64,000 nucleotides of DNA from the NCBI RefSeq assembly GCF_023721715.1, contig NZ_JAMDLG010000001.1, positions 1,119,889-1,183,888 on the forward strand. The letters run 5' to 3'. The position numbers and the translations under genes are program-made. This DNA comes from Parasegetibacter sp. NRK P23. GTDB taxonomy: Bacteria > Bacteroidota > Bacteroidia > Chitinophagales > Chitinophagaceae. Below are positions 43,825 to 52,769 of this stretch, one piece after another (the stretch's first letter is position 1; each line of letters opens with the position of its first letter). The notes beneath the pieces are model-generated. The model was not told the DNA's origin. It searched no databases and worked only from the letters and a program-made list of their open reading frames with translations.

Positions 43825-46800
43825 ATGAAAATTACTGCTTACGGGAGCGTCCCCCTCATGCGCGGACGGTTCCCGGCCAAAACGTTATTGATTATGAGAC
43901 TGCTTTTTTTGCTGACGACAGTGGCCACCCTTCATGCTTCCGCAGGCGGATGGGCACAACACGTTACCATCCACCAAAAAAACGTGAAACTGGAAAAAGT
44001 GTTCCTGGACATGCGCAGGCAAACAGGTTTCCAGTTCGTGTATAATGTGCAGATGTTACAAGCCGCAGAGCGGGTGAGCATCTCCGTCACCAACACCCCT
44101 TTGGAGCAGGCCCTGAAAAAATGCCTGGCTGGCCAGCCGCTTACCTACACGATCGTGGACAGCACCGTGGTGATAAAACCTGGAAAAGCCCTCTCCACAA
44201 ACACCATCTCTCCCGCCATTGCTGAAAATATCGGCATTACAGGTGTGGTGAAAACCGGGGAAGGCGTGCCGCTGCAAGGCGTTTCAGTAATCATCAAAGG
44301 AACTTCAACAGGAACATCTACAGACGCCACAGGAAAATTCAACTTAAAGAATGTTCCCGAAAACGCTACGCTGGTATTCAGCATCATCGGCTACAACGAT
44401 AAAGAAGTAAAGGTTTCTTCCGCCAACACTACGCTAAACGTGGTGATGCAGGAAGCGGAAAATAAAATGAAAGAAGTGGTGGTAACCGGCTACCAGAACA
44501 TTGACCGTAAAATGTTCACCGGTGCTTCCACCAAAGTAAATGCCAAAGATGCGGAGAGAAGCGGTGTTCCAGACATCTCGCGGATGCTGGAAGGACAGGT
44601 GGCCGGCGTAACCGTTCAGAACGTTTCCGGCACCTTCGGCGCGGCGCCCAAGATACGTGTACGTGGCGCCACCTCGCTCACAGGGGAGAACAAACCCCTT
44701 TGGGTAGTGGATGGTATCATCCTGGAAGATGTGGTGAACATTTCCAATGAAGCGCTTTCTACCGGAGACGCCAATACGCTGATCGGTTCTTCCGTTGCCG
44801 GTATCAACCCCGATGACATCGAATCGTTCACCATCCTGAAAGACGCGGCCGCTACCGCCATGTACGGCGCACGTGCCATGAACGGCGTAATTGTGGTGAA
44901 CACTAAAAAAGGAAGGATTACCAACGGCAAGCCGCAGATCAACTATTCTGGCACCTTCACCACCTACCTGAAACCGACTTACAACCAGTTCGATATCATG
45001 AACTCGGCCGACCAGCTCTCCGCCTTACTGGAACTGGAAAACAAGGGGTACTATAACCACAGTGGCGTTTCAAGGGGAAAAGACGGCGGCATCTTCTACA
45101 AAATGTACAACCTGATGTACGATTATGATGAAGCCACCGATTCTTATGCACTGAAAAATACCATGGAAGACAGGCTGAAGTTCCTGGAGAGATACGCCAA
45201 AGCCAACACAGACTGGTTCGATGTGCTTTTCAAAAACTCCATGCTCCAGGAACATTCCATCAGCATGAACTCCGGAACGGCCACTTCACAAACCTATTTC
45301 TCTACTTCACTGATGAAGGATAATGGCATGACGATAGGCGACAATGTGAGCCGCTACACCACTAAGTTCAGGAACAACTTTAAACTGAGCGACCGGTTCA
45401 GGGGTGAAGTACTGGTGAACGGTTCCATCAGGGACCAACGCACGCCAGGTACACTTACCCGCAACTCCGATCCCGTTTACGGATTGTATTCCCGCGATTT
45501 CGACATCAACCCCTACTCTTACTCCCTGAACACCAGCAGGCTCATGACTGCTTATGATGAGAATGGTGCGCAGGAGTTCTTCGTCAGGAACTACGCTCCT
45601 TTCAACATCATCAATGAACTGAACACCAACTACCTCACCCTGAAAGGCCTTGACCTCCAGGTGCAGGGCGGCATCAAATACAAGATTCTTCCCAAACTGG
45701 AGTATTCCATAGACGGCGCATTGCGTTACGCCAATACCACCCGCGAACATTATGTGTTGGAAGGTTCCAATATGGCCGAAGCATTCCGTGCGGATTACGA
45801 CGCTACCATCGCCGCGGGCAATATCAACCTGTATGTTGACCCGGACAACATCAATTCACTGCCCGTGGTTGTACTTCCCGAAGGCGGCTTCTTCAATACC
45901 ACCATCGACAACCTGAAGAACTACTATTTCAGACAGAACATCGAATACGATAATACCTTCAACGATGTACACCGCTTCAACTTTTTCGGTTCGATGGAAC
46001 TGAGAAGTACCGACCGCCGCAATTCAAACTATGAAGGTATCGGCTACCAGTATGAGAACGGCGGACTCGTGAACCCGAACTACCGATTCTTCAAAAAGAT
46101 GATTGAAGGCGGAGACCCCTACTTCGGGATGTCGTACGGCAAGGACCGTTTCGCAGCATTTATGGGACGTGCCGCTTATTCCTTCAACGAGAAATACAGC
46201 ATCAACGCCACCGCACGTTACGATGGTTCCAACAAAATGGGCAAATCGAAAGTGGCGCGCTGGCTCCCTACCTGGAACGTTTCAGGCGCCTGGCATATCG
46301 ACAACGAACCTTTTTACAGCAACGCCATCGCCAGCGTAGTATCCGGCGCAACGCTGCGCGGCACCTATGGTATGACGGCCAGCATCGGGAACGCACGCAA
46401 CTCTTCCGCTGTATTCTACAACCAGGTAACTTACCGCCCTTACGACAATGAACGCGAATCGGGCATCTTCCTGAGCGGACTCGAAAACTCGGAACTCACC
46501 TGGGAAAAAATGTATGAACTGAACATCGGGGCCGACCTGGCATTGTTCAACAAGATCGACCTTACCCTCGACTGGTACCAACGCAATTCCTTCGACCTGA
46601 TTGGAAGTCTGAACACCTCCGGCATCGGCGGCCAATTCGTGAAAACCGCCAACTACGCCGATATGCGGGCACGCGGCTTTGAATTCACCATCGCCGGTAA
46701 CCCGATCCGTATTCCCGAAGGATTCCGCTGGAGAACGCAGTTCAACTTCTCCATCAACAAAAATGAGATCACCAAACTCGACATCAACCCGAACATCTGG

Positions 46801-47532
46801 GCGAACGCAAGGGCGGAAGGTGGTATGCGGGTAGGCTATGCGCAACGCGGACTGTACTCCATTCCTTTCGCGGGCCTGGATCCGGAATACGGTTATCCCA
46901 CTTACCTGTCGGCTTCAGGCGTACCCACCACTTATGTGCGCCTGCAGGATGCTGACGACAACTACCTCGTATACCACGGGCCCACCGACGCTACTTTCGC
47001 GGGAGGTTTCTATAATAACTTTTCCTACAAAAGGTTCTCCCTTTCCACCCTGGTTACTTTCTCCGCAGGAAACTGGATCCGCTTGCAACCGGCGTTTTCC
47101 GCTTCTTACTCCGACATGTACACCATGTCGAACAGGATGAAAGACAGGTGGCTTACCCCGGGTGATGAGAAAATAACTGATATTCCCTCACTCCTGGGTA
47201 TTTACCATGTTTCCAATGCGGTAATGAATGATGCCACCGGCACCATTGTAAGCGGCGTATATCCTTACAACGCTTACAACTATTCAACCCAAGCTGTTGC
47301 CAAAGGTGATTTCATCCGTTTGAAAAGAGTGTCGCTGGACTACGAAATTCCTGCAAAACTGCTGGCACGTTTGAAAATCAGGAGTGCGCAACTTTCCCTT
47401 GTAGGCAACAACATCGCCCTGTTGTATTCGGATAAGAACCTTTACGGTGCCGATCCTGAATTTTTCAACAACGGCGGTGTGGCCATGCCCATTCCAAAGC
47501 AATACACCATGGCCATCAAACTCGGATTCTAA
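43825..47532 (+). CDS. STN-containing SusC/RagA TonB-dependent transducer
   Basis: A protein of about 1235 residues. After the signal peptide (RLLFLLTTVATLHASAGGWA) comes an STN secretin/TonB signalling domain (HVTIHQKNVKLEKVFLDM to YTIVDSTVVIKPG). A carboxypeptidase-regulatory-like domain (ITGVVKTGEGVPLQGVSVI), the TonB-box-like MKEVVVTGYQNI, the plug (IRVRGATSLTGENKPLWVVD, FTILKDAAATAMYGARAM) and a barrel ending YTMAIKLGF follow. The STN domain lets substrate occupancy be reported to FecR, activating the ECF sigma encoded upstream. It forms the import pore with the following SusD. The start at 43825 precedes the long but credible signal sequence. Confidence 0.95.
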   Translation: MKITAYGSVPLMRGRFPAKTLLIMRLLFLLTTVATLHASAGGWAQHVTIHQKNVKLEKVFLDMRRQTGFQFVYNVQMLQAAERVSISVTNTPLEQALKKCLAGQPLTYTIVDSTVVIKPGKALSTNTISPAIAENIGITGVVKTGEGVPLQGVSVIIKGTSTGTSTDATGKFNLKNVPENATLVFSIIGYNDKEVKVSSANTTLNVVMQEAENKMKEVVVTGYQNIDRKMFTGASTKVNAKDAERSGVPDISRMLEGQVAGVTVQNVSGTFGAAPKIRVRGATSLTGENKPLWVVDGIILEDVVNISNEALSTGDANTLIGSSVAGINPDDIESFTILKDAAATAMYGARAMNGVIVVNTKKGRITNGKPQINYSGTFTTYLKPTYNQFDIMNSADQLSALLELENKGYYNHSGVSRGKDGGIFYKMYNLMYDYDEATDSYALKNTMEDRLKFLERYAKANTDWFDVLFKNSMLQEHSISMNSGTATSQTYFSTSLMKDNGMTIGDNVSRYTTKFRNNFKLSDRFRGEVLVNGSIRDQRTPGTLTRNSDPVYGLYSRDFDINPYSYSLNTSRLMTAYDENGAQEFFVRNYAPFNIINELNTNYLTLKGLDLQVQGGIKYKILPKLEYSIDGALRYANTTREHYVLEGSNMAEAFRADYDATIAAGNINLYVDPDNINSLPVVVLPEGGFFNTTIDNLKNYYFRQNIEYDNTFNDVHRFNFFGSMELRSTDRRNSNYEGIGYQYENGGLVNPNYRFFKKMIEGGDPYFGMSYGKDRFAAFMGRAAYSFNEKYSINATARYDGSNKMGKSKVARWLPTWNVSGAWHIDNEPFYSNAIASVVSGATLRGTYGMTASIGNARNSSAVFYNQVTYRPYDNERESGIFLSGLENSELTWEKMYELNIGADLALFNKIDLTLDWYQRNSFDLIGSLNTSGIGGQFVKTANYADMRARGFEFTIAGNPIRIPEGFRWRTQFNFSINKNEITKLDINPNIWANARAEGGMRVGYAQRGLYSIPFAGLDPEYGYPTYLSASGVPTTYVRLQDADDNYLVYHGPTDATFAGGFYNNFSYKRFSLSTLVTFSAGNWIRLQPAFSASYSDMYTMSNRMKDRWLTPGDEKITDIPSLLGIYHVSNAVMNDATGTIVSGVYPYNAYNYSTQAVAKGDFIRLKRVSLDYEIPAKLLARLKIRSAQLSLVGNNIALLYSDKNLYGADPEFFNNGGVAMPIPKQYTMAIKLGF

Positions 47533-47571
47533 TTGAGGAAGGAAACCTTCCGCACTAAAATGATTATAGAG

Positions 47572-49044
47572 ATGAAAAGAAATACCATATTATACAGCCT
47601 GTTGTGTTTGGGCGTACTCTTCACTTCCTGCAACAAATACCTGGAGGAGAATCCAGACAACCGCGCAGAGATCACTACTGTGGAGAAAGTGGCCGGCCTC
47701 CTGGTTTCTGCTTATCCGCAAAGAACCTACCTGTTCACGGAAACAGCTTCCGATAATTCCGAAGACAGAACAGCGGCTTTATCTTCGAACCAATCGCAAC
47801 CCTACGTTGACCTTTATTTCTGGCGCGACCCAACAGGTTCGGGCAACAGCACACCCGCCGAATACTGGAACGCCTGTTATTCCGCCATCGCCTCCGCCAA
47901 CCATGCATTAAAAGCGATAGAAGAAAACAATTTCGGCGACAAAGTGCTGCCATACAAAGGTGAGGCGCTGATTGCCAGGGCTTACTGCCACCACATGCTG
48001 GTAACGCTTTTTGCGGAAGCTTATGAACCGGGCGGCGCCAACAGCGGCATGGGCATCCCCTATGTTACCGAACCTGAAACAGTAGTGTTCAAGGAATACG
48101 ACCGTGGGACCGTTCAAAGTGTTTATACCCAAATCGAAAAGGACCTCACCGAAGGATTGAAACTGCTGAAAGGTGGCGTTTGGAAAGTACCGAAATACCA
48201 CTTCAACCCGCAGGCGGCCAATGCCTTCGCCGCAAGGTTTTACCTCTTCAAAGCAGAATGGGATAAAGTGATTGAACACGCCTCCGCTATTCTTCCTGAA
48301 AACAATTTCTACGACAACCTCCGGCAGTACGCGGGCAATATGTACAACCTCACCAGCGACGAACACCGCCAGGTTTATACCAAAGCGGAAAGCCCCTTCA
48401 ACCTGCTGCTGGCCAATACTTACTCTGTGTACCACCGCAGTTCCGGCGCCGGCGCCAACAGGTACGGATTCGGAGAGCAGGTGAAAACGCATTATGGAGG
48501 TCCCACCGCATTCGGTCCCGCTTTCAGAACAAAATTGTTCAGTTGGGGTGCACCTAACTACAACCCGGGCAAATACCTGGAATACTTCCACTATACCAAT
48601 GTAGCCCAGGGAACAGGATTACCCTATATCATGCTGCCCCTGCTCACCGTTGACGAAGCGCTGATGAACCGAGCGGAAGCCTACCTGCAAAAGGAAAATT
48701 ACACCGCAGCCATCAACGACCTGAACGATTTCGGCCGGTCGCGCATCGTGGGTTTCAATGTTAGCGCACACGGACTCAACGCTGAAAAAGTGAAGCTATA
48801 CACCGGGCTCACCGATACCAAAGCAGCCTTTATCGCCACCCTGCTGGATACCAAAAAGAAAGCGTTCATCCTGGAAGGCATCCGCTGGATGGATATCCTG
48901 CGCCATAAAATAACGGTAAGGCACAACCACATTGACGCCTCCGGAACAGAAACTTTCGAGGAACTCCCACATGGCGATAAAAGAAGGGCTTTCCAACTGC
49001 CACAGGAAGTAACACTTTCAGGTTTACCATTAAATCCCCGCTAA
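47572..49044 (+). CDS. SusD/RagB-family lipoprotein
   Basis: A lipoprotein of about 490 residues with lipobox LFTSC (Cys 20), then NKYLEENPDNRAEITTVEKV, the typical opening of a SusD. Helical features include YWNACYSAIASANHALKAIE, GEALIARAYCHHMLVTLFAE and TVDEALMNRAEAYLQKENY, and the C-terminus ends LSGLPLNPR in the family style. It would cap the STN-type SusC encoded 39 bases upstream. A TTG (47533) and an ATG (47560) give slightly longer frames; the ATG at 47572 best fits a lipoprotein signal. The next gene begins two bases after its stop, so it is in one operon. Confidence 0.93.
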   Translation: MKRNTILYSLLCLGVLFTSCNKYLEENPDNRAEITTVEKVAGLLVSAYPQRTYLFTETASDNSEDRTAALSSNQSQPYVDLYFWRDPTGSGNSTPAEYWNACYSAIASANHALKAIEENNFGDKVLPYKGEALIARAYCHHMLVTLFAEAYEPGGANSGMGIPYVTEPETVVFKEYDRGTVQSVYTQIEKDLTEGLKLLKGGVWKVPKYHFNPQAANAFAARFYLFKAEWDKVIEHASAILPENNFYDNLRQYAGNMYNLTSDEHRQVYTKAESPFNLLLANTYSVYHRSSGAGANRYGFGEQVKTHYGGPTAFGPAFRTKLFSWGAPNYNPGKYLEYFHYTNVAQGTGLPYIMLPLLTVDEALMNRAEAYLQKENYTAAINDLNDFGRSRIVGFNVSAHGLNAEKVKLYTGLTDTKAAFIATLLDTKKKAFILEGIRWMDILRHKITVRHNHIDASGTETFEELPHGDKRRAFQLPQEVTLSGLPLNPR

Positions 49045-49046
49045 TC

Positions 49047-50429
49047 ATGAAACTGAAAAATATAATAGCAACAAGCCTTTCAGGGCTTCTTCTCCTCAAC
49101 ACCTGGTCGTGCAGAAAATCGGAGACGCTCAACGTGGACATGTCACAGTACAATGTTGATTCCCCGGTAAAAACCGAACTCGACAACTGGATCATGACCA
49201 CCCTTACCAATCCTTACAACATCCAGCTGGTCTATCGCTTCGAAAGGAACCTGACCGATCCGGGCAGAGATGTGGCCCCCATCAAACTGGAAAAAGTAAA
49301 ACCAACGGTGGAAGCCATCCTTAATATATTTCTAAAAACGTATGAAAAAGTTGCCGGTCCGGCTTTCATCAAAACCTATACACCCAAACAATTCGTATTG
49401 TATGGTTCCCCTTCGTATAACTCCAACGGCACCATCACACTGGGAACCGCCGACGGCGGGCGCCGCGTGGTATTGTATGAACTAAACGACCTTGATTTTA
49501 CTGAACCGCAACAGGTAAGCCGTAAAATGCGCACCATCCACCACGAATTCACCCATATCCTCAACCAGATCGTGGCCATCCCCCCCGAATTTCAACAGAT
49601 CACCAAAGGGGAATACGATGAAGACTGGACCAACGCCGCCAACACCGCGGAAATAGCACAAAGCATGGGCTTTGTTTCCCGGTACGCCAGAAGTGTACAC
49701 ACGGAAGATTTCGCGGAAGTTACGGCCCATCTGCTGGTGGAAGGCCAGCTATGGTATGATGGTTATGCGAGAGCGGCAGGCGCCGCCGCGCAGGCGAAGC
49801 TGAAAAGAAAAGAAGCCATGGTGGTGGATTACTTCAAACAGTTCTTCAACATCAATTTCAGGGAACTGCAATACGAAGTGGCGAAGGTGCTCCGTGAAAT
49901 ATATGGCGACAACTCCAACAACTTCCTGGTCGCGCTGCGTAACGCGCGCATTACCAAACCACTGGTCGTGAACTTTTCAGATGACCTGCACACCACTTTC
50001 GGGAAATCGGCAAAATTCGAGCAGGTATGGCAGGCCACTAAAACAGCGTTGGGCGCCAACAACAGAACGCCCGCTTACTTTCAGATCGCCTTCCTCTCCG
50101 CTACGGAAATGCAGTTGCAATGCTTTTATACCAATGCTTCCGGCACCAGTTACACGGCATGGTACGACTTCACGATGAACGCTACATCAGGAGGAGATAT
50201 CACCTTCCAGTATATCGACAAGGCCATTGATGTTGCCGAATACAACAACGGCAGGAACAGCCAGGTACTGGCGGGTTTCGCGCCACTGCGCGACTACTTT
50301 ACCACGAAAACGTTCAATGGAAGCTGGCTACCCAAAGAACCAGAGTTCCCCGTGTTCGCCAATTACCTTAAGTATGGCGCACTGGTGGTAAAAGGAGAGT
50401 CAGACAACTTTATCTATGGCAAATTTTAA
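49047..50429 (+). CDS. Substrate import-associated zinc metallohydrolase lipoprotein
   Basis: A 460-residue lipoprotein (WSC, Cys 22). The zinc motif HEFTH lies at residues 166-170 inside RTIHHEFTHILNQIVAIP, with a further acidic candidate ligand in HTEDFAEVTAHLL downstream. This matches the putative zinc-binding metallopeptidase family found beside SusC/SusD pairs. It probably acts on the outer surface, trimming a peptide or related substrate before import, but the substrate is not known. It starts two bases after the SusD stop and is followed by the DUF4302 lipoprotein, the recurring partner in such operons. Confidence 0.85.
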   Translation: MKLKNIIATSLSGLLLLNTWSCRKSETLNVDMSQYNVDSPVKTELDNWIMTTLTNPYNIQLVYRFERNLTDPGRDVAPIKLEKVKPTVEAILNIFLKTYEKVAGPAFIKTYTPKQFVLYGSPSYNSNGTITLGTADGGRRVVLYELNDLDFTEPQQVSRKMRTIHHEFTHILNQIVAIPPEFQQITKGEYDEDWTNAANTAEIAQSMGFVSRYARSVHTEDFAEVTAHLLVEGQLWYDGYARAAGAAAQAKLKRKEAMVVDYFKQFFNINFRELQYEVAKVLREIYGDNSNNFLVALRNARITKPLVVNFSDDLHTTFGKSAKFEQVWQATKTALGANNRTPAYFQIAFLSATEMQLQCFYTNASGTSYTAWYDFTMNATSGGDITFQYIDKAIDVAEYNNGRNSQVLAGFAPLRDYFTTKTFNGSWLPKEPEFPVFANYLKYGALVVKGESDNFIYGKF

Positions 50430-50440
50430 CTGAACTGATT

Positions 50441-51757
50441 ATGAAAAAACTAACATACTTCCTTTGCGCGGCGCTTCTGCTCTGCGGATGCAAAAAGGAT
50501 ACTACACATTTTTTCGATGAAACGCCTGAAGAAAGAATGTCCGCAAGAATCAATGAACTGAATTCGCGGCTGCTCGAAGCTGAACACGGCTGGAAAGGCG
50601 CACTCACCACTTCAGCCAAAGGCGGCTACGGTTTCTATATGGATTTCAATGCGTCGCAAAACGTCATCATGGTCGCTGACCTGAACAACGCAACGGCTAC
50701 ACAATCACAAAATTCCACCTTCCGAATCAAGTGGGTGATGAACGCCACGCTCATCTTTGATACCTACAACTACATCAACATGTTGCAGGATCCTTCCCCG
50801 GCATCCTATGGAGGAGCGGCGGGCTCAGGACTTCAAAGTGATGTGGAGTTCGAATTCGTGCGCAGCACGCCCGATTCAGTTTTCCTGAAAGGCTTTAAAT
50901 ACAGAAACGACTTCATCCTGGTGAAGGCTACCGCCGAAGAAAAACAACGGTACCTGAGCAGCGCTTTCAAAGACAACATTGACGGCATAAACGACTATTT
51001 CACGGTGAGCCAGAACAACTACATAAATGTTGCAGGCATCAACAACAAAATAGAATTCGTTCTCGACAAATCAAACAAGATCGCCCAACTCCAATTCACC
51101 GACAACGATGGCAAAGTGGTGCAGATCAAAGGGAAGTACAATTTTGAGGACATCGGCATCAACTTCGCCAGCGGCTTCACGATTAATGGCGTCACTTTCG
51201 TGAAAGGAAAACTGGAGAACGGCATCTTCGTGCTCTACGCCAATGATGGCACCCGATATGAAATAAAGCAGAATGACATCCCCATTTTACCGATGAAAAC
51301 ACTCTTCGCCTACAACGGAACCTACCGCGAACTGTACATCGGCAGCGGACTTCCGGCGGGAATCACATCCGGCTTCAACGCAGTATACCAGAGTTCCGTC
51401 ACGAAATTCGCGGCGATGAGCCCCAAACGCACACTGGTGGATGTACGTTTCATCCTCGCCAATTCCACCAGCGCCACGGTTACCACCAGGAACAACAATG
51501 GGACCACAACTTTTTCGGCAGTGGCCACGTTTAAATACACTTACGAAGACGGGGTACTCACGTTGACTAATCCAACGTATGATAACAACTGGACAGCGCG
51601 GGCAGCACAATTGATCGACATCCAGAACTACTTCGCCACCGGCGGTCCGTTCCGTGTAGACTATGTTCAAAGTACAAATCCTAATGTTACCAATATCGGG
51701 GGGCTGTATCGTGTTGCCGACAACAGTTCCTTCTTTTACGGATCACTCCGGAAATAA
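50441..51757 (+). CDS. DUF4302 family lipoprotein
   Basis: A 438-residue lipoprotein with lipobox LLCGC (Cys 17). It continues with DETPEERMSARINELNSRLLEAEHGWKG, the conserved DUF4302 opening where an N-terminal helix precedes a beta-rich body. Repeated strand-turn patterns (GGYGFYMDFNASQNVIMVAD, SDVEFEFVRSTPDSVFLKG) suggest a surface binding protein. Function is unknown. Members sit at the end of SusC-SusD-zinc-hydrolase operons, as here, and it is the last gene before a terminator. It starts 12 bases after the metallohydrolase stop. Confidence 0.85.
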   Translation: MKKLTYFLCAALLLCGCKKDTTHFFDETPEERMSARINELNSRLLEAEHGWKGALTTSAKGGYGFYMDFNASQNVIMVADLNNATATQSQNSTFRIKWVMNATLIFDTYNYINMLQDPSPASYGGAAGSGLQSDVEFEFVRSTPDSVFLKGFKYRNDFILVKATAEEKQRYLSSAFKDNIDGINDYFTVSQNNYINVAGINNKIEFVLDKSNKIAQLQFTDNDGKVVQIKGKYNFEDIGINFASGFTINGVTFVKGKLENGIFVLYANDGTRYEIKQNDIPILPMKTLFAYNGTYRELYIGSGLPAGITSGFNAVYQSSVTKFAAMSPKRTLVDVRFILANSTSATVTTRNNNGTTTFSAVATFKYTYEDGVLTLTNPTYDNNWTARAAQLIDIQNYFATGGPFRVDYVQSTNPNVTNIGGLYRVADNSSFFYGSLRK

Positions 51758-51853
51758 AAGTAACCCCTGTTAAACCTGTCGGTTGCTACTATGGATCACC
51801 ATAAGCTTTTCCGCCGGTAATCAACCCTGAACCCGAAACGGAACAGCAATCAC

Positions 51854-51893
51854 GAAGGGCGTATCTTTCAAAAGATGCGTCCTTCTCTTTTAT
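51854..51893 (+). terminator. Terminator of the ECF-regulated uptake operon
   Basis: GAAGGGCGTATCTT pairs with AAGATGCGTCCTTC around TCAA, followed by TCTTTTAT. Two pairs are G-U only in the rightward RNA. The T-tract overlaps the stop of the convergent LuxR-type gene at 51890. Confidence 0.75.
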
Positions 51894-52687
51894 AACCTTC
51901 CCTCTCGCAACGCGAAGTTCACGAGTTCCAGGCTGTTCCTCAAGCCCGTTTTAGCGAGCATGTTCTTACGGTGACGATCAACCGTTTGTTTACTGATGAA
52001 CATTTTTTGCGCAATCTCCTGGCTGGTGAAGCCCTGTACGAGGTAACGTAAAATCTCTTTTTCCCTGGGCGTGAACAATTCACGGGAAGGCAATACCATC
52101 ATATTATCGACCGGAACATTGTAGAAAGAGGGTTCTCCTTCCAGCCCGAGAAACGACAAACCGGAAGGTGTGTTGTCCGTTTTTAGATGTGTGATATCTG
52201 TTTGAACGCCCAGCACCCTGATCACCGCGCCGGAGTCATCGGTTTGGATGGTGGTGGTCTGCATCAATATCCATATGTAAGTACCGTCCGTCCGGCGCAT
52301 GCGGTAATCATAACTCACTTTGTACTTCATTACTTTATCCGGGGGAAGGGTATTGAAGAACGCCGTTACCTGCTGTTCGTGCGAGATGAAACGTCCCTTA
52401 TCTTCCGGGTGCACATTTTCATAAATGTATTCCACGGTATATTCGGAAGGATGCTTAACACCTATGACCTTCGTCACATTTTCGCTCATGAACTCGATAT
52501 CCACCCTGCCGAGGTTCACGATGTAATAAAAATAGTCGCCTACGTGAAATATGTTCAGCAGTTTCTTATGCACTTCCAGTTCGAAGGAAGGGTCCGGATC
52601 ACCTTCTTTATAGCGGGCTATCTGGTGCCAGGTCTTCTTCATCTCATCGAACTTCAGCAGTTCAGACTGTTTACCGGGTAAGCTCAT
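51890..52687 (-). CDS. PAS-domain LuxR-family response regulator-like transcription factor
   Basis: A 265-residue cytoplasmic regulator. Residues about 45-170 form a PAS fold: FHVGDYFYYIVNLGRVDIEF, YIYENVHPEDKGRF and MRRTDGTYIWILMQTT, with the last in the PAC position. From about residue 205 a LuxR/GerE helix-turn-helix follows: LFTPREKEILRYLVQGFTSQ, EIAQKMFISKQTVDRHRKNM. There is no receiver domain, so signal sensing is likely direct. It lies downstream of the efflux operon but beyond a strong terminator, so any link in regulation is unproven. Its 3' end is covered by the convergent operon's terminator. Confidence 0.88.
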   Translation of the reverse strand: MSLPGKQSELLKFDEMKKTWHQIARYKEGDPDPSFELEVHKKLLNIFHVGDYFYYIVNLGRVDIEFMSENVTKVIGVKHPSEYTVEYIYENVHPEDKGRFISHEQQVTAFFNTLPPDKVMKYKVSYDYRMRRTDGTYIWILMQTTTIQTDDSGAVIRVLGVQTDITHLKTDNTPSGLSFLGLEGEPSFYNVPVDNMMVLPSRELFTPREKEILRYLVQGFTSQEIAQKMFISKQTVDRHRKNMLAKTGLRNSLELVNFALREGRL

Positions 52688-52714
52688 GCGCAGGGTTTAT
52701 ACCCGCTAAATTAC

Positions 52715-52764
52715 GGAAAAGGACGGTACCCGGCAGCGCCGCTATAACGGCGCCGCCGGTACCG
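52715..52764 (-). terminator. Strong terminator of the RND efflux operon
   Basis: A long GC-rich stem CGGTACC/GGTACCG with inner GCGCCG/CGGCGC and small bulges (52724-52764). Leftward RNA continues TCCTTTTCC. It follows the TolC-like gene closely. Confidence 0.8.
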
Positions 52765-52769
52765 ACACC

